This document shows positions 1 through 8,707 of a DNA stretch of 64,000 nucleotides, in pieces. The stretch is from positions 620,001-684,000 of the forward strand of contig OZ242174.1 in NCBI GenBank assembly GCA_965205685.1, given 5' to 3'. Source of the DNA: WTFY01 sp965205685 (lineage in GTDB: Bacteria; Pseudomonadota; Gammaproteobacteria; UBA4575). Below the pieces are notes generated by a model. The model did no database searches, was not told the DNA's origin, and was given only the letters and a program-made list of their open reading frames with translations. The translations under genes and the position numbers were made by a program. How positions within the stretch are numbered: the stretch's first letter is position 1; each line of letters opens with the position of its first letter.

Positions 1-284
1 TGGAAGTTTCATGCCTGCCCAAAGACCTGCCGGAATTCATCGAAGTGGACGTTCAGGATCTAAAGCTGAACGAGTCCGTCCACCTCAGCGGCGTGCAAGT
101 GCCCGAGGGAGTCACCATCGTGGAACTGTCGCACGGTGAAGGGCATGATCATACCGTGGTGTCCGTGCATGCCAAGCGGGCCGAAGAAAAGCTCGAGGTC
201 GAAGAGGAAGTCGAGCAGGAGGAGACTGACGATCAGGATCAGGCCGGAGAAGAGGGTGACGCTGAACAAGATGATGCCTCATGA
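1..284 (+). CDS. rplY: 50S ribosomal protein bL25 (general stress protein CTC form), C-terminal part
   Basis: The frame is open from base 3 to the TGA at 282-284, so only the C-terminal part lies in the window. The reading LPKDLPEFIEVDVQDLKL, followed by a VHLSGVQVPEGV segment, is typical of the beta-rich C-terminal domain of the long (TL5/CTC) form of bL25, which binds 5S rRNA in the large subunit. The last 35 or so residues are an acidic Glu/Asp/Gln tail, common in this family. It lies 13 bases upstream of pth, and rplY-pth-ychF is a frequent proteobacterial order, so co-transcription is likely. Confidence 0.9.
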   Translation, partial: EVSCLPKDLPEFIEVDVQDLKLNESVHLSGVQVPEGVTIVELSHGEGHDHTVVSVHAKRAEEKLEVEEEVEQEETDDQDQAGEEGDAEQDDAS

Positions 285-297
285 TCTCTAGCCCACC

Positions 298-894
298 GTG
301 CCTGCCCAACACCGCATACGGCTGATAGCCGGTTTAGGCAATCCCGACGAGAAATACGCACAGACCCGGCACAATGCCGGGTTTTGGTTTGCGGATGCAG
401 TGGCAAAGCAACGGGGTGCCGTGTTCCGTTACCAGGAAAGATTCAAGGGCGAGGTCGCGCATTTCCTTTTTGAGGACGAAAAGATCTGGCTGCTCAAGCC
501 GCTGACGTACATGAACAGGAGCGGCCTGTCGCTGCACGCGTTTGTGCAGTTCTACAAGATTTCCATCCAGCAAATGCTGGTGGTCCACGACGAGATCGAT
601 CTGCCCAACGGCTCTGCAAGGATCAAGCGCGCGGGCGGGCATGGCGGCCATAACGGGCTGCGAAGCACCTTTGACCACCTGGGGCCGGACTTTCTGCGCC
701 TGCGGCTGGGGATCGGGCATCCGGGCCACAAGGATGATGTGACAGACTATGTGCTGAGAAGGCCGGGCACCCAGGAACGCCAGGAAATCGATTCTGCAAT
801 TGAGCGGGCTTCAGGCACGCTGGATGAACTCCTGAGAGGCGATGCAGAAGCTGCGATGAGACAACTTCATACCCAGGCACCCGATGGGGTTTAG
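298..894 (+). CDS. pth: peptidyl-tRNA hydrolase
   Basis: A 198-residue protein, the usual length for bacterial Pth, which releases tRNA from peptidyl-tRNA that drops off ribosomes. Family signatures are present in order: GLGNP near the N-terminus, the catalytic His25 in RHNAGFWF (equivalent to E. coli His20), KPLTYMNRSG, the Asp of VVHDEIDLPNG, and GGHGGHNGLRS. The start is a GTG at 298, because no ATG lies between the end of rplY and the conserved IRLIAGLGNP. The 3' end overlaps the ychF start by 11 bases, which suggests translational coupling. Confidence 0.96.
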   Translation: MPAQHRIRLIAGLGNPDEKYAQTRHNAGFWFADAVAKQRGAVFRYQERFKGEVAHFLFEDEKIWLLKPLTYMNRSGLSLHAFVQFYKISIQQMLVVHDEIDLPNGSARIKRAGGHGGHNGLRSTFDHLGPDFLRLRLGIGHPGHKDDVTDYVLRRPGTQERQEIDSAIERASGTLDELLRGDAEAAMRQLHTQAPDGV

Positions 895-1975
895 GTGCGG
901 AATCGTCGGCTTGCCCAACGTCGGCAAGTCCACCTTGTTCAATGCGCTTACCGCGGCCCGGATAGCAGCCGAGAACTATCCGTTTTGCACCATCGACCCG
1001 AACGTCGGCGTCGTGCCCGTACCCGATGCAAGACTGGCTACGCTCGCACGGATTGCAGACCCTGAAAAAATTATCCCCACGACGATTGAATTCGTGGACA
1101 TTGCTGGTCTGGTGGCCGGTGCCTCGAAAGGAGAGGGGCTCGGAAACCAGTTCCTCGGACACATCCGCGAAACCGACGCGATTGCTCACGTGATCCGCTG
1201 TTTTGACGATGAGAATGTCATTCACGTTGCCGAGAAGGTCGATCCGCTATCGGATCTCGAGACGATTTCGACCGAGCTGATCCTGGCGGATCTGGAGACG
1301 GTGCAAAAAGCCATCGGCAAAACAGAACGTGTTGCCAAGTCAGGGGACAAGGAAGCGATCGTGCGACTGGGATTGTACGAACACTTGAAGGGGCACCTGG
1401 AGGAGGAACAGCCGGCCCACAGGTTCACCGCAGAGCATGAGCACATGCATTTTCTCAGAACCCTGCACCTGCTGACCGCCAAGCCCGCATTCTATATCGC
1501 CAATGTCTCGGAAGACGGATTCGAGGGGAATTCGCACCTGGACCGTTTGCAGGAATTCGCAGCACAGCAGTCGGTGCCGGTCATTGCGGTGTGCGCGAAA
1601 ATTGAAGCCGAGCTGGCGCAACTGGATGATGATGACCGGCAGGCGTACCTGGGCGAACTCAACCTGGAGGAGCCCGGCCTGAACCGAATCATCCGTACCG
1701 GCTACGAATTACTGGAGTTGCAGACTTTTTTCACGGCGGGCCCCAAGGAGGTCCGGGCCTGGACGGTGCAGCAGGGTGCGACGGCCCCGCAGGCGGCCGG
1801 GAAAATCCATACGGATTTTGAAAAGGGCTTCATCCGTGCAGAAGTCATCGGCTACCAGGACTATGTGGATGCGAACGGTGAATCAGGCGCGAAAGAGCAG
1901 GGCAAGTGGCGGCTCGAAGGAAAGCAGTACCGGATCCAGGAAGGTGACGTCGTGCATTTCCGCTTCAACGTCTAG
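884..1975 (+). CDS. ychF: ribosome-binding ATPase YchF (Obg-family)
   Basis: A 363-residue P-loop protein of full length. The G1 motif GLPNVGKST sits at residues 8-16, switch II appears as DIAGLVAGASKGEGLGNQFL, and the C-terminal region is a TGS domain ending in GDVVHFRFNV. YchF hydrolyses ATP rather than GTP, binds 70S ribosomes and affects the oxidative stress response in E. coli. It follows pth with an 11-base overlap, the standard arrangement. Confidence 0.96.
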   Translation: MGFRCGIVGLPNVGKSTLFNALTAARIAAENYPFCTIDPNVGVVPVPDARLATLARIADPEKIIPTTIEFVDIAGLVAGASKGEGLGNQFLGHIRETDAIAHVIRCFDDENVIHVAEKVDPLSDLETISTELILADLETVQKAIGKTERVAKSGDKEAIVRLGLYEHLKGHLEEEQPAHRFTAEHEHMHFLRTLHLLTAKPAFYIANVSEDGFEGNSHLDRLQEFAAQQSVPVIAVCAKIEAELAQLDDDDRQAYLGELNLEEPGLNRIIRTGYELLELQTFFTAGPKEVRAWTVQQGATAPQAAGKIHTDFEKGFIRAEVIGYQDYVDANGESGAKEQGKWRLEGKQYRIQEGDVVHFRFNV

Positions 1976-2029
1976 CGTTGTTGACATATCCCCGGGCGTT
2001 TCTGTACCGTTCATGACCTCCCTGAACGT

Positions 2030-2106
2030 GGCTATGTAGCTCAGTTGGTTAGAGCACAGCATTCATAATGCTGGGGTCGTTGGTTCAAGTCCAACCATAG
2101 CCACCA
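2030..2106 (+). tRNA. tRNA-Met (anticodon CAT), elongator type
   Basis: A complete cloverleaf. The acceptor stem pairs GGCTATG (2030-2036) with CATAGCC (2096-2102), discriminator A is at 2103 and CCA is encoded at 2104-2106. The anticodon stem CAGCA/TGCTG (2057-2061 and 2069-2073) closes the loop TTCATAA with anticodon CAT at 2064-2066. The T arm carries GGTTCAAGTCC. The paired first acceptor base pair (G-C) argues against an initiator tRNA, and overall similarity is to E. coli metT-type elongator tRNA. A lysidine-modified tRNA-Ile2 also has CAT and cannot be fully excluded. Confidence 0.93.
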
Positions 2107-2117
2107 TTTCAAAATCC

Positions 2118-2139
2118 AAAGACGTCCTGTAACGTCTTT
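2118..2139 (+). terminator. possible terminator hairpin after tRNA-Met
   Basis: A perfect 7-bp inverted repeat, AAAGACG (2118-2124) and CGTCTTT (2133-2139), with an 8-base loop lies 11 bases after the tRNA. Only three T residues end the stem and no long T tract follows, so it could be a weak terminator or a processing hairpin. Confidence 0.4.
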
Positions 2140-2336
2140 ATCTCCCCATAATAATCACACACTTGTAGTTAAGCTGCGGTCCATTTTTCAATGCTACGAG
2201 CCGAAGTCCCGCTGTAGATGGGAGGAGTTGGCGCCTGTAGGGATATTGGAGTATAAGTTCCCCTAGGGACGCGATAACGATAATTATTACCCGAGCCCGG
2301 TTTCTATCACGGGGTGCGTGCGGGAGGAGGGCCATC

Positions 2337-3734
2337 ATGGACCAACTGAACTCAATCATCAATTCCATCAATGCGTTCGCATGGGGGCCGCCCATGCTGG
2401 GCATTCTCGGAGTGACCGGGCTGCTGCTGACGCTTGGGCTCGTGTTCATGCCATGGCGCAAGGTTGGCTACGGGTTCCGGCTGCTGTTCGACAAGGACCA
2501 GGTGACGGGCGAAGGTGAAGTCAAGCCTTTCAACGCACTGATGACCGCACTGTCTGCCACGGTGGGAACCGGTAACATCGCCGGCGTGGCGACTGCGATC
2601 GCCCTCGGTGGCCCAGGGGCCATCTTCTACATGTGGCTCATCGCCCTGTTCGGGATGGCGACGAAATACGCGGAAGCCGTCTGCGCGGTCACCTACCGGG
2701 AAGTCGACGCCAACGGCAAGTATGTCGGCGGCCCGATGTACTACCTGAGCAACGGCGTCGGGGAATTCGCTCCGGAACTCGGCAAGTACCTTGGGCTTGC
2801 ATTTGCCATTTTCGGCGCAATCGCTGCGTTCGGCATCGGCAACGCGGTCCAGGTGAACTCGATGGCAGTGGCACTTGGGAACAGTTTCAGCGTGCCCCAG
2901 TGGGTGACCGGAGTCGTCGTTGCCGGACTCGTCGGCGTGGTCATCATCGGGGGCATCCGCAGGATCGGTGAAGTGGCCGGTAAACTGGTGCCCGCCATGA
3001 TCGTGCTGTACCTCGGAGCGGCGCTGCTCATCATCGCCATCAACATCACCAAGGTCCCCGAGGCGATCGGGCTCATCTTCACCTACGCCTTCACGCCTGC
3101 TGCCGCCACGGGCGGGTTCGCCGGAGCGGCCGTGGCCGCAGCCATCCGTTTCGGAGTGGCGCGAGGCGTGTTCTCGAACGAGTCTGGCCTAGGGTCCGCG
3201 GCCATCGCCCACGCGGCCGCACAGACCAACAGCCCGGTCCGGCAGGGCATCATCGCCATGCTCGGCACGTTCATCGACACGCTCATCGTCTGCACTATGA
3301 CCGCACTGGTCATTCTCACCTCCGGTGCCTGGACCATGACCGGGGCGGACGGCGGCGGGCTGACCGGGGCGGTGCTCACATCGACCGGCTTCCAGGAGTC
3401 GATCGCGGGGGGCCAGTACATCGTCACGATCGCCCTGGCGGTGTTCGCTTTTACCACTATCCTCGGGTGGAGCTACTACGGCGAGCGCTGCTGGCAGTAC
3501 CTGTTCAGCGAGCGAAGCCTCGTGGTCTACCGCGCGCTGTGGGTGCTGGCGGCACTGTCCTTCGCGAACGTGAAGGTGGATTTCGTCTGGAACCTGTCGG
3601 ACACCCTTAACGGGCTGATGGCGGTGCCGAACCTCATCGGGCTGCTGCTGCTTGCACCGATGGTGTTCCGGGTCACAAGGAAGTACTTCGATGAACGGGG
3701 AGAGCCGCTCGTGCGAGCAGCTTCACCGGGCTGA
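2337..3734 (+). CDS. sodium:alanine/glycine symporter, AGCS family
   Basis: A 465-residue inner-membrane protein with about ten hydrophobic segments. It belongs to the alanine/glycine:cation symporter (AGCS, DagA/AlsT) family, which imports small neutral amino acids with Na+. Diagnostic stretches are TVGTGNIAGVATAI, KYVGGPMYYLSNG and RGVFSNESGLGSAAIAHAAA. The start ATG at 2337 is preceded by a GGAGGA Shine-Dalgarno at about 2322-2327. The roughly 230-base leader shows no glycine riboswitch that I can recognise. No neighbour indicates which amino acid is moved. Confidence 0.93.
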   Translation: MDQLNSIINSINAFAWGPPMLGILGVTGLLLTLGLVFMPWRKVGYGFRLLFDKDQVTGEGEVKPFNALMTALSATVGTGNIAGVATAIALGGPGAIFYMWLIALFGMATKYAEAVCAVTYREVDANGKYVGGPMYYLSNGVGEFAPELGKYLGLAFAIFGAIAAFGIGNAVQVNSMAVALGNSFSVPQWVTGVVVAGLVGVVIIGGIRRIGEVAGKLVPAMIVLYLGAALLIIAINITKVPEAIGLIFTYAFTPAAATGGFAGAAVAAAIRFGVARGVFSNESGLGSAAIAHAAAQTNSPVRQGIIAMLGTFIDTLIVCTMTALVILTSGAWTMTGADGGGLTGAVLTSTGFQESIAGGQYIVTIALAVFAFTTILGWSYYGERCWQYLFSERSLVVYRALWVLAALSFANVKVDFVWNLSDTLNGLMAVPNLIGLLLLAPMVFRVTRKYFDERGEPLVRAASPG

Positions 3735-3808
3735 CAAGGCCAGCAGATTCGCTGCCACATGTTACTCCATCAGGATTCGGGCATGAAGATGCGGATCGGG
3801 GCGCAGGT

Positions 3809-4288
3809 ATGAAACCAGCTATCCTGCTCGCCTGGGGTGTAGTTTTAACTGCTCTTGCATTCGGAATCAGTGACCTTTTGGCTGCACCCCCAAGGGTACC
3901 GGTACAGCCGGAAGTCGTGGACATCAGGACTGGCGAGATTCTGTATGCACAACATTGCGCATCCTGCCATGGGGCACGCTTGGAGGGTAAGCAGGATTGG
4001 CGTAAGCAGGCTGCAGAAGGGGTGTACCCGGCCCCTCCTCATGATGAAACAGGCCATACCTGGCATCATGGGGACGGATTGCTGTTTGACTACACCAAGT
4101 ATGGCGGTGAGGCGACATTCGCTGCGCGGGGACTCAAGGACATTAAAAGTGGCATGCCGGGGTTCGGTCAGGTGCTGAGCGACCAGGAGATCTGGAATAT
4201 CCTGGCGTTCATCAAATCGACCTGGTCGGAACGTGTGCGCAAGCTGCAGGCAAAGCGCACCAAGGCTGAACAGGTGGATTCACGCTAG
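3809..4288 (+). CDS. secreted class I mono-haem cytochrome c
   Basis: A 159-residue protein. An N-terminal hydrophobic segment (residues about 4-24) ending LLAA looks like a signal peptide or anchor. The haem site CASCH is at residues 50-54, and GMPGFG near residue 115 offers a Met axial ligand. The C-terminal helix EIWNILAFIKSTW is typical of small cytochrome c domains. It should act in the periplasm as an electron carrier; the partner is unknown because no oxidase or dehydrogenase genes adjoin it. The tail after the haem domain is short, Lys/Arg-rich and charged. Confidence 0.9.
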   Translation: MKPAILLAWGVVLTALAFGISDLLAAPPRVPVQPEVVDIRTGEILYAQHCASCHGARLEGKQDWRKQAAEGVYPAPPHDETGHTWHHGDGLLFDYTKYGGEATFAARGLKDIKSGMPGFGQVLSDQEIWNILAFIKSTWSERVRKLQAKRTKAEQVDSR

Positions 4289-4474
4289 AGGCCTTACAGA
4301 GTAGCGTTTCTCGTGTCGAGAAAGCCAGATATCGCCCGGTAAGCCGGCAATGAATGTATCAGACCCTTGGAAGGGCGCTGGGCAGACGATTCATCTGCGG
4401 CCAGGCACAAAGCAGATAGGTTCCTATGAGACCGGCCCATGGGGTCGTCCACCTGGACCCGACTGGGTGTACGT

Positions 4475-5182
4475 TTACGGGCCGCTGATTTCCGCAAGTC
4501 GGGCCACGGCCTCGCGCAGCGAATCGGCATGCGGGTTGCTGACAGTGTGTTCGATGAGTATGGCACGGGGAGACTTGATGTCGTTGCCATAATAGGTTTG
4601 GTTGAGATCCTCGCGAACCTTGAGCACCGCGCCCTCCGCACTCACACCACCGTAAATCCCTTTCGTTCTTGAGAATGCCAGGATATCAGCAGACTTGTCC
4701 TTGATATCCACGGACTGGGCTTTTGCACCAGCACCGATGGGCCCGGTTGCAATGCTGATGTCGCCTCCCAGCTTGAATGAGGAGGTAAGCAATCCATCCA
4801 CGCCCCGATCCGTCAGGATGATCAGGATCAGTTCTGCGACCTCGACCCCGGCCTGGAATCCTATGGTGCCGGAACCCATCGTGTAGAATGCTGGATAGCT
4901 CCAGATATTGTCTTCTCCCTTGGTGAGCAGTACACCGCTGCCGCCGGACCCGCCAAAGAAAAACCCGCCCTTGATCAGCTGTGGCACGATCAGGATACCC
5001 CGGGCCTTGTGCATGTTGTGGCGCAACCACTCCATGTCCGGATCAATGGAAAATGTTTCCACCGATGTTGCAGCGGCGTCCACCAGTGCCCGGGTATCGA
5101 TGTCCCTGGCATGTGCATTCTGCAGACTGAGGATTGAAAACAAACCTGCGAAAATCAGGCGAATCAGGGTGTGTCTTAGCAT
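4475..5182 (-). CDS. SYLF (Ysc84-type) lipid-binding domain protein, exported
   Basis: A 235-residue protein using the ATG at 5182, which has AGAGGA five bases upstream; an ATG at 5197 is in frame but lacks a Shine-Dalgarno. The sequence MLRHTLIRLIFAGLFSILSL ends in NAHA, a good signal peptide. The body carries the SYLF hallmarks: ARGILIVPQLIKGGFFFGG, GVLLTKGEDNIWSYPAFY, GFQAGVEVAELILIILT and KGIYGGVSAEGAVL. SYLF domains bind phosphoinositides and actin in eukaryotes; the bacterial role is unclear but probably in the periplasm or at the envelope. Confidence 0.9.
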   Translation of the reverse strand: MLRHTLIRLIFAGLFSILSLQNAHARDIDTRALVDAAATSVETFSIDPDMEWLRHNMHKARGILIVPQLIKGGFFFGGSGGSGVLLTKGEDNIWSYPAFYTMGSGTIGFQAGVEVAELILIILTDRGVDGLLTSSFKLGGDISIATGPIGAGAKAQSVDIKDKSADILAFSRTKGIYGGVSAEGAVLKVREDLNQTYYGNDIKSPRAILIEHTVSNPHADSLREAVARLAEISGP

Positions 5183-5237
5183 GCTGTCCTCTGGCATTGG
5201 GTGTGTGCGGTTAGTGTATCAGAATCCTTGTCCGGGT

Positions 5238-5750
5238 CTAACTTGAAAGAGGCTCGTTCCGTTGCAGGCACGTCTTGAGAATACGGTCCATGCAATGGTA
5301 CGTGTAGCGGTAGCCTGCAGCCCACTGGCTGTGCCGCGGACCCGCGACGTTCAGATATTTGACACCAAATTTGCGGAAAAATTCCAGAGCCAGACCAGCG
5401 GCCTGCGCACTGTCCAGGCGATGGGCATCGACCAGAAGAGAGGGCCTTTCATGCTGGCTGCAATAGTCTGCCGTGAGGGCTGTGCCGCCTCTCATTATTT
5501 GAGCGTAGATGATCAGTGTGCCGTGACTGTGGATGATGTTGGCAAGTGTGCGCTTGGCATAATCCGCACTGGCGTGTTCCGTGAGCGGATAGCGGTCGTG
5601 TATGGTTCCATCCTCAGCCTTGCGGCCTTTCGGACAGTAGCCACCGCACGGGAACCGGTGATGCAGTGCAACATCCAGTGCAGCCCGGTCGACACCGGTC
5701 TGGCCACCCGAAATGATTTTCTCAAGAGGATACGTGCAGCGTGAAGTCAT
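5238..5750 (-). CDS. YpsA-related SLOG-family protein (annotated as putative molybdenum carrier)
   Basis: A 170-residue protein. The opening ISGGQTGVDRAALDVAL is the signature of the SLOG/LOG-like Rossmann proteins grouped as YpsA-related (Pfam putative molybdenum carrier). CGGYCPKGRKAEDG, IIYAQIMRGGTALTADYC and FGVKYLNVAGPR also fit. Members are predicted to bind a nucleotide or nucleotide-derived ligand. The molybdenum label comes from an isolated crystal structure, and no molybdopterin genes are nearby. It precedes the SYLF gene on the same strand with a 55-base gap, so co-transcription is possible. Confidence 0.82.
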   Translation of the reverse strand: MTSRCTYPLEKIISGGQTGVDRAALDVALHHRFPCGGYCPKGRKAEDGTIHDRYPLTEHASADYAKRTLANIIHSHGTLIIYAQIMRGGTALTADYCSQHERPSLLVDAHRLDSAQAAGLALEFFRKFGVKYLNVAGPRHSQWAAGYRYTYHCMDRILKTCLQRNEPLSS

Positions 5751-5790
5751 CCGATACAGAGTCGGCAGACAGCACGCAGCCGGGGCACAG

Positions 5791-5823
5791 AAGAAAGCCC
5801 CATGAACATCCTGTCATGGGGCT
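5791..5823 (-). terminator. Rho-independent terminator of pckG
   Basis: A perfect 10-bp stem: AGCCCCATGA at 5796-5805 and TCATGGGGCT at 5814-5823, with an 8-base loop. Read on the minus strand the stem is followed by TTTCTTCTG. It begins 21 bases after the pckG stop codon, in the right place to end that transcript. Confidence 0.85.
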
Positions 5824-5843
5824 CGATACACAAGCGATTTGCG

Positions 5844-7601
5844 TCAGGCAGCCTTGCTCTGCAGGGCAGAGGCAATCTTCTCCAGCTCGCTCAACAGGGT
5901 CTGTGGTATGCGGTCGCCAAACTCGGCGAAGTATTCACTGATGGCCGCCGTTTCCTGTTCCCACAGCGCCGGATCCACCGACAACAGCGCCTCCATCGTC
6001 TCACTGGAGACATCGATACCGTTGATGTCGATGTCCTCGACCTTGGGCACGAACCCGATCGGGGTCTCCTTGGCATCCCGCTCGCCTTGACAGCGCTCCA
6101 CAATCCAGGCCAGGACCCTCATGTTTTCTCCGAAGCCCGGCCACAGGAACTTGCCGTCCTGATCACGTCGGAACCAGTTTACACAGAAGATCTTGGGCAG
6201 CTTGTCTGATTTGCCCCCGAAGCTGAGCCAGTGTGCGAAGTAATCTCCGAAGTTATACCCGCAGAACGGCTTCATGGCCATGGGATCACGCCGGGTCTGT
6301 CCTGCACCGCCAATCGCGGCCGCTGTCATCTCCGAGGCGCAGGAAGCACCGACCAGCACGCCATGGTCCCAATCCTTCGCTTCGTACACCAGCGGTGCCA
6401 CGTCCTTGCGGCGTCCGCCAAATACCACGGCAGAAATCGGTACGCCGTCCGGGTTGTCCGCCATGGGAGAGTAGACAGGATTGTTCTTGGCGGACACGGT
6501 AAACCGTGAGTTGGGGTGGGCTGCAGGACCCACCTCGGCATCGTACGGGTTGCCTTTCCAGTCCAGCGCCGGCTCCTTGCCGTCATCCTTTTCTTCCCAC
6601 CAGGGCTCGTTGTTGGCCGTGACCCCGACGTTTGTAAAGATCGCATCGCTTTTCAGGGTATCGTACGCGTTTTTGTTGGACCATTCGTTGGTGCCGGGTA
6701 CGACTCCGAAATAACCGGATTCGGGATTGATCGCCCAAAGCCGCCCGTCGTCGCGCAGATGCATCCAGCAGATGTCATCTCCCACCGTGGTCACTTTCCA
6801 TCCCTCGTACTGTTCCGGCGGAATCAGCATGGCAAGGTTGGTTTTTCCGCACGCGGACGGGAAAGCGCATGCAATATAGTGGGTCTCACCCTGCGGGCTT
6901 TCCAGCCCGACAATCAGCATGTGCTCGGCCAGCCAGCCTTCCGTGCGGGCCTGCCAGCTCGCGATGCGCAATGCATGGCACTTCTTGCCCAGCAGCGCAT
7001 TGCCGCCATAGCCCGAGCCGATGCTCTTGATATACAGCTCTTCAGGGAAGTGCAGGATGAAACGTTTCTCAGGGTCCAGGTCGCCGATGGAATGCAGTCC
7101 CCTGACGAACGTTCCGTCTCGTTCAATCCGTTCCAGTGCCGGGGTCCCGATACGCGCCATGATCTTCATGTTGGCTACTACGTACGGGCTGTCAGTGATT
7201 TCCACCCCGTTTCTGGACAGGGGGGAGTCGATCGGTCCCATGCAATAGGGGATGACGTACATGGTCCGGCCTTCCATGCAGCCATCAAACAGGCCGTCCA
7301 CCATGGTGTGCGCCTCGTCCGGGTCCATCCAGTGGTTGTTGGGACCAGCGTCTTCCTCGTCCCGGGTGCAGACGTAAGTAAGATGCTCCACGCGTGCCAC
7401 GTCGGAGGGATCTGAGCGATGCAGATAGCAGTTGGGATGCGTCTCCTCGTTCAGTCTCATCAGCGTGCCGCTTTCAAGCATCTGGTCTACCATTCTGTCG
7501 AACTCGGCGTCGCTGCCGTCACACCAGACGATCTCTTCCGGCCGGGTTCGTGCTGCCACTTCGTCTACCCACTTTGCGAGGGCGTCATTCTTCGTTGTCA
7601 T
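5844..7601 (-). CDS. pckG: phosphoenolpyruvate carboxykinase (GTP)
   Basis: A 585-residue protein close to the usual length of about 600 for the GTP-dependent enzyme, which interconverts oxaloacetate and PEP in gluconeogenesis. The P-loop-like kinase motif is FPSACGKTNLAML, preceded by GSGYGGNALLGKKCHALRIA with its metal/substrate residues. C-terminal FGENMRVLAWIVERC also matches. The ATP-type PckA common in other Gammaproteobacteria is a different family. AGGGA lies eight bases before the ATG. Transcription is probably single-gene, given the terminator downstream and the -10 upstream. Confidence 0.96.
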   Translation of the reverse strand: MTTKNDALAKWVDEVAARTRPEEIVWCDGSDAEFDRMVDQMLESGTLMRLNEETHPNCYLHRSDPSDVARVEHLTYVCTRDEEDAGPNNHWMDPDEAHTMVDGLFDGCMEGRTMYVIPYCMGPIDSPLSRNGVEITDSPYVVANMKIMARIGTPALERIERDGTFVRGLHSIGDLDPEKRFILHFPEELYIKSIGSGYGGNALLGKKCHALRIASWQARTEGWLAEHMLIVGLESPQGETHYIACAFPSACGKTNLAMLIPPEQYEGWKVTTVGDDICWMHLRDDGRLWAINPESGYFGVVPGTNEWSNKNAYDTLKSDAIFTNVGVTANNEPWWEEKDDGKEPALDWKGNPYDAEVGPAAHPNSRFTVSAKNNPVYSPMADNPDGVPISAVVFGGRRKDVAPLVYEAKDWDHGVLVGASCASEMTAAAIGGAGQTRRDPMAMKPFCGYNFGDYFAHWLSFGGKSDKLPKIFCVNWFRRDQDGKFLWPGFGENMRVLAWIVERCQGERDAKETPIGFVPKVEDIDINGIDVSSETMEALLSVDPALWEQETAAISEYFAEFGDRIPQTLLSELEKIASALQSKAA

Positions 7602-7921
7602 CTCAAATTTCCCTGTAGATTCAGTAAAAGTTTATAGAGTCCGGTGATACTGGTGAGGACCACCGAAAATAAAAATCAGAACCGCTAATTATACATCGTG
7701 AACGTAAATATATAAGTCTTAAAACATTTTTATCCGCGCGTTTGCCGCATTCCTATCCCTAAAGAGACATGCGCACATCGGGAATTGGGCGTTTGTTGTG
7801 CGAGGTGCGCCGGATTCCACCGTGTGAGCGCAGAACCGGCTGGCGATTCTGTATTTTTATTGGAAACCACGCGAAGAATGGAACAAACTCCGATCTCAGC
7901 AAGCCGATAGACGACAGCGCC
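7602..7921. other. 320-base divergent intergenic region between pckG and mazG
   Basis: No gene is supported here. The pckG-proximal part is AT-rich and holds the pckG leader and a likely -10. The half near mazG continues the mazG reading frame without stops from 7769, but that peptide does not look like MazG and I treat it as leader. Confidence 0.5.
7688..7693 (-). promoter_or_regulatory. candidate -10 box of the pckG promoter
   Basis: On the minus strand this is a perfect TATAAT, about 87 bases before the pckG start codon, within AT-rich sequence. No good -35 hexamer lies 16-18 bases upstream, so either the promoter depends on an activator or this is a chance match. Confidence 0.4.
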
Positions 7922-8689
7922 ATGGACAATCTGTATCGACTGGTCAACCTCATGCAACTGCTGCGCGACCCGGAGCGTGGCTGCCCCTGGGACAACCGCC
8001 AGACCTTCGCCTCGTTGGTTCCCTATACCATCGAGGAGGTCTACGAGGTGGCAGCGGCGATCGACAAGCAGGATTTCCCGCTGCTCAGGGAGGAGTTGGG
8101 AGACTTGCTGCTGCAAATCGTTTTCTATGCGCAAATGGCGAGGGAACAGGACCTGTTTGATCTCGATGATGTAGCGAGAAGCATCAGCGACAAGCTGGTT
8201 CGCCGTCATCCGAACATTTTTGAAGAGCAGGCCGAGTCTGGCGGGGCGACCTGGGATGACATCAAAGAGGCGGAGCGCAGGGCGAAACCGGGTTCAGGCA
8301 CCTTGCTGGATGACATCCCGGATACGTTGCCGCAGCTGCTGCGCGCCTGGAAAATCCAGGAACGTGCAGCCTCGGTCGGCTTCGATTGGCAGGAAGCCCG
8401 GCCGGTGCTCTCGAAAATCGCCGAGGAACTCACTGAACTCGAGGAGGCGCTTGCCGCGGAGGATGCGCAAGACCGTCTCACCGAGGAACTGGGAGACCTG
8501 CTGTTCTCGGCAGTCAACCTGGGTCGGCACCTGGAAATCAGCGCAGAAGAGGCGTTGCGCAAAAGCAACGAAAAATTCAGGCGCCGTTTCCGCAGCGTCG
8601 AACAGCAGATGGAGCAACAGGGGAAGAGTCTGGCAAATTGCTCGATGGAGGAAATGGAGCAGGCCTGGCAAGCCGCCAAGCTCGAATAG
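7922..8689 (+). CDS. mazG: nucleoside triphosphate pyrophosphohydrolase MazG
   Basis: A 255-residue protein from the ATG at 7922, matching the 263 residues of E. coli MazG. It has two tandem MazG (all-alpha NTP-PPase) domains. The first carries CPWDNRQTF, YTIEEVYEVAAAI and EELGDLLLQIVFYAQ; the second carries KIAEELTELEEAL and EELGDLLFSAVNLGRHL. The acidic EExxE and ExxD motifs bind Mg2+. MazG hydrolyses (d)NTPs to monophosphates and lowers ppGpp-linked stress in E. coli. The frame stays open upstream to 7769, but homology begins at MDNLYRLV. It converges with nadC. Confidence 0.94.
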   Translation: MDNLYRLVNLMQLLRDPERGCPWDNRQTFASLVPYTIEEVYEVAAAIDKQDFPLLREELGDLLLQIVFYAQMAREQDLFDLDDVARSISDKLVRRHPNIFEEQAESGGATWDDIKEAERRAKPGSGTLLDDIPDTLPQLLRAWKIQERAASVGFDWQEARPVLSKIAEELTELEEALAAEDAQDRLTEELGDLLFSAVNLGRHLEISAEEALRKSNEKFRRRFRSVEQQMEQQGKSLANCSMEEMEQAWQAAKLE

Positions 8690-8707
8690 CGTGGCAATAC
8701 AGCGGCC

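Noticed and set aside
2140..2336. Possible glycine riboswitch upstream of the AGCS symporter
   Set aside because: Such riboswitches often precede these transporters, but the conserved glycine-riboswitch core was not found in this leader.
4307..4323. Small perfect hairpin TTTCTCG/CGAGAAA in the gap between the cytochrome and SYLF genes
   Set aside because: No T tract on either strand and only a three-base loop; insufficient to call a terminator. The rest of that 186-base gap shows nothing.
7769..7921. A 51-codon N-terminal extension of mazG in an open frame
   Set aside because: The peptide is unlike MazG, is Cys/Arg-rich and lacks a Shine-Dalgarno; homology starts at ATG 7922.
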